A model generated the notes under the pieces. It ran no database searches. It saw nothing but the letters and a program-made list of their open reading frames with translations, and was not told where the DNA came from. A DNA stretch of 33,353 nucleotides from Verrucomicrobiales bacterium. GTDB taxonomy: Bacteria; Verrucomicrobiota; Verrucomicrobiia; Limisphaerales; Palsa-1400. Shown in pieces: positions 27,974 to 33,353 of the stretch. The position numbers and the translations under genes are program-made. Positions within the stretch are counted from its first letter, which is position 1. Every line of letters starts with the position of its first letter. Location of the stretch: assembly GCA_003138485.1 (NCBI GenBank), contig PLGF01000083.1, forward strand, positions 97,165 to 130,517, in the 5' to 3' direction.

Positions 27974-28005
27974 GCGTTCACAAGCTGTCCACAAAGTTAT
28001 TCACA
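27974..28005. promoter_or_regulatory. Three closely spaced DnaA-box-like sites upstream of dnaB
   Basis: GCGTTCACA (27974-27982), CTGTCCACA (27985-27993) and TTATTCACA (27997-28005) all lie in the same orientation at 11-12 bp spacing. The last matches the TTWTNCACA DnaA-box consensus fully, the second at eight of nine positions, and the first more loosely. They lie 56-87 bp before the dnaB start, where DnaA could regulate it. No AT-rich unwinding region is apparent, so an origin is not claimed. Confidence 0.5.
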
Positions 28006-28075
28006 GGCCCGCGCGCGTCCCAATTGAACACCAAGACTAACATTACAATGCCATGGGCGCCCCCGGCTTCCCTGC

Positions 28076-28666
28076 TCAGTTCACATGAACCACCCGTCCG
28101 GATTTCTTCCCGCCGAGAAAATCTGTCTTGATTTGCTCGATGTGGGCTTTTTGGGACGCTTCATAATCGAGCGCCGCTTCGTCCCGTTGCAAGGTGAAAA
28201 CCTTTTCCGCCTGCTGTTGTTTGGGGCCATCCAGATCCAGTTTGCGCAGCTTGGCTGGAGCTTGGGACAGCGGAACCAAAATCACCCCTTTCTGATCAAG
28301 ACAAAGCACCAGGTCGTACTTTTTGTCCGGCGCCAAATCCGCCGTCACAACACAGACCGAGCTGGCTCCATACCAGGTAATGAACGTTTTTTGTCCCGGC
28401 TCGCAAACCAGTTGGCATTCACTATCGCCGGGCAGATCCATTAAAAGGGTTCCGCCCGCGTCAAATATGGGAGACCTGATCGAGTTCCCAGCAAGCATGT
28501 CCTTTAGCCTCCGGTGGATATTCACCAGAGCCTTCCCGGCCGGTGGCGCTGAAATGCGCGCGACTTCGGTGATGTGGGTTTTGGCGGCGTTGGAAACGCC
28601 GGGCGTCAAAACAGCCAGCATCAAAACGGCCGCCGTGAAAAGTGACCTTCTGGAATCGGTTCTCAT
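28076..28666 (-). CDS. Secreted DUF2846-like protein
   Basis: 196 residues from ATG 28666, with signal peptide MRTDSRRSLFTAAVLMLAVLTPGVSNA. The core (about 40-130: PPAGKALVNIHRR, SPIFDAGGTLLMDLPGDSECQLVCEPGQKTF, then APDKKYDLVLCLDQKGVILVPLS) follows the beta-rich DUF2846 pattern, in which a small lipoprotein-like domain displays a value or property followed by a PG turn. A charged helical tail (about 135-190, KQQQAEKVFTLQRDEAALDYEASQKAHIEQI) completes it. No lipobox is evident. Function is unknown. It is transcribed divergently from the large secreted protein at 28955. Confidence 0.7.
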   Translation of the reverse strand: MRTDSRRSLFTAAVLMLAVLTPGVSNAAKTHITEVARISAPPAGKALVNIHRRLKDMLAGNSIRSPIFDAGGTLLMDLPGDSECQLVCEPGQKTFITWYGASSVCVVTADLAPDKKYDLVLCLDQKGVILVPLSQAPAKLRKLDLDGPKQQQAEKVFTLQRDEAALDYEASQKAHIEQIKTDFLGGKKSGRVVHVN

Positions 28667-28800
28667 ATTCGCGTTTGCCAATTGACATTTCCCATTTGGA
28701 TTCCTGCCCACAACCGGCGCGGGCCGTCCCCGTGATTCGCTTCCTGCTCCATAGGCTTGCAAGCCCATTTTCCAGTCCGCCCCCGGTTTTGCCCTGGCTG

Positions 28801-28809
28801 TGATATACT
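28801..28809 (+). promoter_or_regulatory. Extended -10 promoter for the secreted repeat protein
   Basis: TGATATACT contains an extended -10 (TG, one base, TATACT). No good -35 lies 17 bp upstream, as is common for extended -10 promoters. Transcription would start near 28816, leaving a leader of about 139 bases before the ATG at 28955. Confidence 0.4.
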
Positions 28810-28954
28810 CACCAATTCGGGACGCAGTCAATTCATCATTCTTATGCTCGATCAGGATGATTTTTTCCCTTGCCCCCAAGGCCGCCCGCGCCTCATGCTG
28901 CCGGAAAGCCAAGCGAAAGGGTTTGAGCCAGTCGCCAAGGCTCTGAACAACACT

Positions 28955-30820
28955 ATGAAAAACTGTCTGCCAATCTTCGCCGCCGCGGGCCTGGCGCTCT
29001 CCAGCTTGTCCACTTTCGCCGGCGCCTTGGAAACTTACTTTCCGCTTAACGGCGGCGACCAAAAGCTGTTCGTCTATGACAGCAGCCTGCCATTGACTCT
29101 GTCGGTCGCCGCTTTTGGCTACAACGACAGCCAGAACAACAGCCCCTTGTACGGACTCACCGAGACTTACGGGAGCAAGACCTTGAACTTGACGCTGGCG
29201 GACGATACAAGCAACGACGTTTGCTATTTCACCGGCGTTCCTGGATGGCTCCATGTGTCGTTCACTCCGGAGGTTGTGCTGCTCAACGATGCCATTCTGG
29301 AAAACGGCGGAACCGTCAAGACCAAGACAAAGGCCTCCCAAACGGGCATCAGCTACCCGGCCACTTATACCGTCACCGTCAGGAAGGTCGCGTCCGTCAC
29401 GGTGCCGGGAGGAACATTCTCAAACTGCCGGAGCATCACTTGCAGCGAAGTCGCGGATGTCAGGGGGCAGACCGTCAGCGCCACGGCCCTGACGGCATAT
29501 CTGGCGCCCGGAGTGGGCATTATCAAGACACTGCTTTCAGGGGGGCATTGGGCGGAACTCGTCAGCGGAACGGTGGGCGGCGTGCCGGTTGGGAATGGGG
29601 ATATGTCCGAGATCACGGTAGGGGTGGCCGGCAAAGGCAGTGTAGCGCCCAATTACAGCGGGCATTTGCTTGAGATTAACCACGCCTATACGATGACCGC
29701 CAGCCCCAAATCTGGTTATACATTTGACAATTGGACCGGCGCCAACGGTGTCGTTTGCACGACGGAGAAGTACTCCTTCCCCATGCAAACCAATCTGGCT
29801 CTGCAAGCCAACTTCGTGCCGGATCCCTTTCTGGCCCCGGCGGGCGGCTACACCGGGCTGTTTTCGCCCGCCAGCGGCCCCACGGTTCAGAACTCCGGGT
29901 ACTGCCAACTGGCCGTCACGACCAAGGGCGCTTTCTCCGGTTATTTGCAGACGGGCGCGACCCGTCATCCCATCAGCGGACAGTTCGACGGCGACGGCAC
30001 CTGGGCCAAAACCATCAATGTGTCCGGCCAGAATCCGTGGAGCGTGACGCTGAATGTGGACCTCTCCGGCGGCAACGCTATCGGCGGCGTCATCAGCAAC
30101 GGAACTTGGACTGCGCAATTGACTGCCAACAAGTCGGTGTTCAACGCCACCAAGGACCGCGCCACATTCGCGGGCGACTACACGATGATTTTCGACGGAG
30201 CCAACGGCCCGACAACCCTGCCGGAAGGGGATGGTTATGCCTACGTCGCCATTGGCGAGAACGGGGCGGTTACTCTTTCCGGGTCTCTGGCCGATGGCTC
30301 CAAAATCACGCCCTCCGCCACGCTCTCGCAATACGGGAAATGGCCGTTCTACGCTTCGCTCTATGGCGGCGCGGGCTGCGTTTCCGGCTGGGTGGGCGTG
30401 GGTGATTCGGGCGCCGTCTCCGGGAGCGTGGTTTGGATCAAACCCGGCGGCACGGGCGGGAATTATCCCGGCGGGTTCACATTTCCCACGACGGCATCGG
30501 GCGGACTTTACTCGAAATCCGCCGGCATCAACGGATTAAATTTCACGAACGCCGTGTTCAGCGGCGGCGCATTGGCCGGCGCCTTTACCAACGAAATCAG
30601 CATCGGCTCCAACCACAAGGTGCTCAATCTCAGCTCCAGCAAACTGACGATGACGTTCTCTCCATCCACCGGAATTTTCCAGGGCGCCGTTGTGAACCCG
30701 GCCGCGCCCGGGTCCAAAGCGATGCCTTTTGGCGGCGTTCTGCTCCAGAATCAGAGCACCGCCCTCGGCTATTTCCTGGACGCCAGCCAAAGCGGAACGT
30801 TTACCCTCAAGAGCCAGTAG
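28955..30820 (+). CDS. Large secreted beta-rich protein with an InlB B-repeat-like domain
   Basis: 621 residues from ATG 28955, where the signal peptide MKNCLPIFAAAGLALSSLSTFAGA begins; a longer in-frame extension upstream lacks such features. An N-terminal beta domain (about 25-205) is followed by a divergent InlB B-repeat-like domain (about 210-290: ITVGVAGKGSVAPN, then YTMTASPKSGYTFDNWTGANG). After that come beta repeats that begin GGYTGLFSPASGP (about 295) and AGDYTMIFDGANGP (about 405) and share a strand-turn pattern ending in SG-x-L. The final 150 residues are similar but less regular. There is no transmembrane anchor or sorting tail, so it is probably released or periplasmic. Such domains often mediate adhesion or binding; the ligand is unknown. 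No repeat-specific enzyme motif is visible. Confidence 0.88.
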   Translation: MKNCLPIFAAAGLALSSLSTFAGALETYFPLNGGDQKLFVYDSSLPLTLSVAAFGYNDSQNNSPLYGLTETYGSKTLNLTLADDTSNDVCYFTGVPGWLHVSFTPEVVLLNDAILENGGTVKTKTKASQTGISYPATYTVTVRKVASVTVPGGTFSNCRSITCSEVADVRGQTVSATALTAYLAPGVGIIKTLLSGGHWAELVSGTVGGVPVGNGDMSEITVGVAGKGSVAPNYSGHLLEINHAYTMTASPKSGYTFDNWTGANGVVCTTEKYSFPMQTNLALQANFVPDPFLAPAGGYTGLFSPASGPTVQNSGYCQLAVTTKGAFSGYLQTGATRHPISGQFDGDGTWAKTINVSGQNPWSVTLNVDLSGGNAIGGVISNGTWTAQLTANKSVFNATKDRATFAGDYTMIFDGANGPTTLPEGDGYAYVAIGENGAVTLSGSLADGSKITPSATLSQYGKWPFYASLYGGAGCVSGWVGVGDSGAVSGSVVWIKPGGTGGNYPGGFTFPTTASGGLYSKSAGINGLNFTNAVFSGGALAGAFTNEISIGSNHKVLNLSSSKLTMTFSPSTGIFQGAVVNPAAPGSKAMPFGGVLLQNQSTALGYFLDASQSGTFTLKSQ

Positions 30821-31050
30821 AAGGTCACTGCCATTTCGACAGAACGCACTGCTAAATGACTAAAGGGGAAGGCGGATGTGGCCGATAGTATCTTGGACGC
30901 AAGCCCTGGCAAAGGGCAGCGCTGGCCGCTTAGGCCGCAGGCCCCTGGCGAGGGGGCTTCCGGGACTGGATTGGATGGTTTCTTGTGGACGGGGCCCGGA
31001 GGCAGGCGTACCCTGAAGATGAATGAACTCGAAGATGAACGTGATCCAAC

Positions 31051-32733
31051 ATGAGCATGAAGTTGTTGACAATTGACGATTGCCCAGTCGTCCGCCGGTC
31101 GATAGTCAACTCATTGCGGAATTACGACTGCACGATTTTGGAGGCCGACGGCGGGGCGGAGGGGTTGGCGATCGCGAGACGGGAACATCCGAATGTGATT
31201 TTGCTGGATTACCAGATGCCAGGGATGGACGGGGTCGAGGTGCTGGCGGCGATGCGGGCGGACCTGGAGTTGATTTCAACGCCGGTGATTATGCTGACGG
31301 GGGAATCGGCGCGGACGGCGGTGGTGAAGGCGGCGCGGCTGGGGGTGCGGGATTACCTTCTCAAGCCGGTCAACGGCAAGTTGCTGGTGGAGAAGCTCAA
31401 CCACCTGGCTCCGCTGAGAAGCAAGGCTGAGAATGGAATGAAGGCCAAAGGACTGGAGTGCGCCGTCCACATTCTAGTTGTGGATGACCAGCCGGCAATT
31501 GAGGGACAAATCCGGGCGAAGCTGGCGGATGCTCCCTGGAAGGTGATTGGGGCGGCGAATAGCGAAGAGGGCCTGGCGACGTGTCTTTCGAGGAAGATTG
31601 ACCTGGTGGTGGTAAGCCTGCTGCTGCCGAAGGAGGAGGCGTATAGTTTCTTTCACAACCTGCGGGGGCACGCGGTGACGGCGGGCATTCCGATGCTGGG
31701 CTTGTCGGTAAAGACGTGCCGGGCGGAGCGGGAGCGGGCGGTGGCGGCGGGATTCGCGGGGAACGTGACGAAGCCGTTGGATGGGGCGGAATTGAAGGCG
31801 CAGATTTACCAGGCGCTCAATCAGACGAGTCCCCAGCCGTGTTTCCAGCAAACCGACGGCGCGCTGGTGTTGACAATCCCGAAAGATTTTGACGAGGCGC
31901 TGCAGAGGGAGATCAATGCGATTTTGGACAGCGAGTTGACGCGGATGGTCAACGCGGGGGGCGACAGGATGATTGTGGATTTGACAATGGTGGCGTCGGC
32001 GACGACGCCGGTGCTGGCGGCGATATCCTCGGCGGCGCGGGCGTGCGACGAACTGTCTCTGAAGCGGGCGCTGGCAGGACCGGAGGCGCTGCGCAAGGAA
32101 TGCGAGGCCAAAGCGCCGATGACGGGGTGGCAGATGGCGGAGAACCTGGCGTCGGCGACACAAATGCTGGCAGACGGCGGACTGGAAGCGGCGCCGAAGC
32201 CACAACCCGGTTTGCAAGCGGCTATTCTCTTGATTGACTGTTCGGAAAGCATGGCCGGCAACAAGATCGAACAAGCCAAGTCCGGGGCAAATGATTTTAC
32301 AGCGGAGGCTCTGCGCACGGGATATTCAGTTGGACTCATTCGGTTTTCCGATCATGCCACCTTCCTTTGCCGGCCAACCCGGGAGATTGACCAACTTCGG
32401 CCCAAAATTGAGGGCCTGAGGGATGACGGAGGAACCAACATGGCTGAAGCAGTTCAAGTGGGAGCAGATCATTTAAGCTCCATTAGCGGAATGCGGACTT
32501 TGGTGGTTGTCACGGACGGGATACCCGACAATCCTCCATCCGTCCTGGATATCGCCGCCCGCGCGAAAGCAAGCGGAGTTGAAATCATTGCGATTGGGAC
32601 TGACGACGCCGACAAAGATTTCCTGGATAAGCTTGCTTCCCGTTCCGATTTATCGGTGAAAGCCTCGAGGGAAATGCTGGCTCAAAGCATCGCTTCAGCG
32701 GCAAAAATGCTTGCGCAATCTGTGACAGCTTGA
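31051..32733 (+). CDS. Receiver / degenerate receiver / STAS-like / von Willebrand factor A fusion protein
   Basis: 560 residues, no signal peptide. REC1 (about 3-118) is complete: Asp9-Asp10, phosphoacceptor Asp53 in LLDYQMPGMDG, Thr83 and Lys105. REC2 (about 138-255) keeps Asp145-Asp146 and Lys241 but has Ser189 where the phospho-Asp should be (DLVVVSLLLP), so it should not be phosphorylated. About 265-375 is a STAS-like region (ALVLTIPKDFDEALQREI, then MIVDLTMVASATTPVLAAI). The vWA domain (about 388-555) has an intact MIDAS: Asp396-x-Ser398-x-Ser400, Thr462 and Asp489. The protein could couple phosphorylation to metal-dependent protein binding; this is inference. The first two thirds use mostly GCG for Ala and many G-ending codons, unlike the vWA part. 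A hairpin (GCCCC/GGGGC, 30941-30957) lies in the 230-bp gap upstream, which holds no gene. Confidence 0.92.
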   Translation: MSMKLLTIDDCPVVRRSIVNSLRNYDCTILEADGGAEGLAIARREHPNVILLDYQMPGMDGVEVLAAMRADLELISTPVIMLTGESARTAVVKAARLGVRDYLLKPVNGKLLVEKLNHLAPLRSKAENGMKAKGLECAVHILVVDDQPAIEGQIRAKLADAPWKVIGAANSEEGLATCLSRKIDLVVVSLLLPKEEAYSFFHNLRGHAVTAGIPMLGLSVKTCRAERERAVAAGFAGNVTKPLDGAELKAQIYQALNQTSPQPCFQQTDGALVLTIPKDFDEALQREINAILDSELTRMVNAGGDRMIVDLTMVASATTPVLAAISSAARACDELSLKRALAGPEALRKECEAKAPMTGWQMAENLASATQMLADGGLEAAPKPQPGLQAAILLIDCSESMAGNKIEQAKSGANDFTAEALRTGYSVGLIRFSDHATFLCRPTREIDQLRPKIEGLRDDGGTNMAEAVQVGADHLSSISGMRTLVVVTDGIPDNPPSVLDIAARAKASGVEIIAIGTDDADKDFLDKLASRSDLSVKASREMLAQSIASAAKMLAQSVTA

Positions 32734-32740
32734 TCACAAC

Positions 32741-32929
32741 TTAACCGGCGGAACAGGCGTGTAGTCCGGCCAGTGGTTCGCTCAAGTGATGCGTTTTCAG
32801 GCGGGTATCATTGGGATTCTCCGCCAGTCGGCGCGGAGCCGTCTCGATTTGCGGTTGTAGCGCGGGGTTTTTCCTGATTATGCGACGGAACGCCCGTTCA
32901 AACTTGGTCGTGGGAACAAGCTCCGCCAT
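32741..32929 (-). pseudogene. Truncated RelE/StbE-family toxin
   Basis: 62 residues ending LAGLHACSAG and an immediate TAA. The N-terminal part (KFERAFRRIIRKNPALQPQIE, then TRLKTHHLSEPLAGLHAC) matches RelE/YafQ-like mRNA interferases of about 90 residues, in which the sequence should run on through roughly GYDLRIVFR to carry the catalytic C-terminus. Here it stops at Gly, eight bases from the end of the neighbouring vWA gene, which runs the opposite way. The toxin is therefore probably inactive. It lies 3 bp behind the antitoxin gene. Confidence 0.75.
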
Positions 32930-32932
32930 GGC

Positions 32933-33151
32933 TCACTTGCTCTTGCGCAATCTGGCGATGAGGTTTTCAGCCGACTGAGTCTTGAGTTTGCCGGAGCGAA
33001 AAGCTTTGACGGCCTTCCTGGCCTCTGCCGCTGTTTCTTGCCGCCACGTTTCGATGCGACGCTGGCGCAGCAGCCCTTCGAGTATTTCCTGTTCGTCCGC
33101 CGGCAACGCCTCGGCTTCGGTCAGGACTCGATCTAAAGTTAAAGCAGCCAT
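32933..33151 (-). CDS. Antitoxin of a RelE-type module
   Basis: 72 residues from ATG 33151; the frame is open farther upstream, but that extension looks unlike a protein start. The pattern TLDRVLTEAEALPADEQEILEGLL, then WRQETAAEARKAVKAFRSGKL and AENLIARLRKSK is typical of antitoxins paired with RelE/StbE toxins: an amphipathic N-terminal DNA-binding or dimer part and a C-terminal helix that wraps the toxin. It normally represses the pair and neutralises the toxin. Here the partner is truncated. The 202 bp upstream to the window end show no further supported gene. Confidence 0.75.
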   Translation of the reverse strand: MAALTLDRVLTEAEALPADEQEILEGLLRQRRIETWRQETAAEARKAVKAFRSGKLKTQSAENLIARLRKSK

Positions 33152-33353
33152 GGATTCAATTCGTTGGTTTGAATTCCCACCCTTTCCCTGATATTGCCAA
33201 GTTATTTCGTCCCACCCGGTGTCACCGGTCACTTCAAAACCAGCCAGTCGGGGTCGAATCAAAACCGGCCACTCCGAGGTGCTCAATTCATATCAGGTTT
33301 CTTGATGGCGGCAAGGAGTTTTTCAATTTCTTCTGCAATTCAGACAGTGGGGG

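Noticed and set aside
27974-28005. Replication origin at the DnaA-box-like cluster
   Set aside because: Only three sites, no AT-rich unwinding region and no dnaA, dnaN or gyrase genes nearby; promoter regulation of dnaB is the simpler reading.
28757-28954. 66-codon N-terminal extension of the secreted protein at 28955
   Set aside because: It lacks a signal peptide and would bury the real one internally; it also covers the extended -10 promoter.
33287-33353. Short helical-looking stretch (AEEIEKLLAAIKKPD) at the window end on the minus strand
   Set aside because: It is only about 16 codons between stops and cut by the window edge; too little to call a gene or remnant.

Overview
The window looks like chromosomal DNA of a Gram-negative bacterium of the Verrucomicrobiota, probably of the Pedosphaera/Limisphaerales type. 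This is inferred from gene content, not from a marker tree. The pointers are a prepilin-like protein with an H-X9-DG motif, a DUF1080 (3-keto-glycoside hydrolase-like) protein beside a Tat-exported Gfo/Idh/MocA oxidoreductase, large secreted beta-rich proteins, and an outer-membrane BamA/OmpH pair. GC is high, and I see no tRNA, rRNA, CRISPR array or recognisable transposase.

Layout. 1-4132 (minus): an ADP-forming acyl-CoA synthetase with a fused GNAT domain, followed by the N-terminal third of pyruvate:ferredoxin oxidoreductase, a plausible pyruvate-to-acetate energy module. 4486-6234 (plus): a protein built of two kinase-like repeats, the second lacking the catalytic residues. 6281-9448: a DUF1080 protein facing a discoidin-like protein and a Gfo/Idh/MocA oxidoreductase, probably sugar catabolism. 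9510-12189: a decayed stretch holding a 151-bp element with near-perfect 24-bp inverted ends, a membrane protein, a response regulator fused out of frame to a histidine-kinase tail, a small protein with three 14-residue THP repeats behind a foldable leader, and a secreted protein with an internal frame-shifting deletion.

12306-18424 (minus): ComM, then a GntR regulator / ABC ATPase / permease operon with a serine hydrolase downstream. 18555-20573: a DUF4279-like protein, a pseudopilin, and intergenic palindromic repeats. 20574-27918 (minus): clpB, ompH, bamA and dnaB, with three DnaA-box-like sites upstream of dnaB. 28076-30820: two divergent secreted proteins. 31051-32733: a receiver / degenerate receiver / STAS-like / von Willebrand A fusion. 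32741-33151: a toxin-antitoxin pair with a truncated toxin.

The two most unusual items are the receiver-vWA fusion (31051-32733), whose codon use changes part-way, and the kinase/pseudokinase tandem (4486-6234). The region 9.5-12.2 kb and the end of the window both show deletion-type junctions. These may be genuine decay or, if this is a metagenome assembly, misjoins; read mapping would decide.
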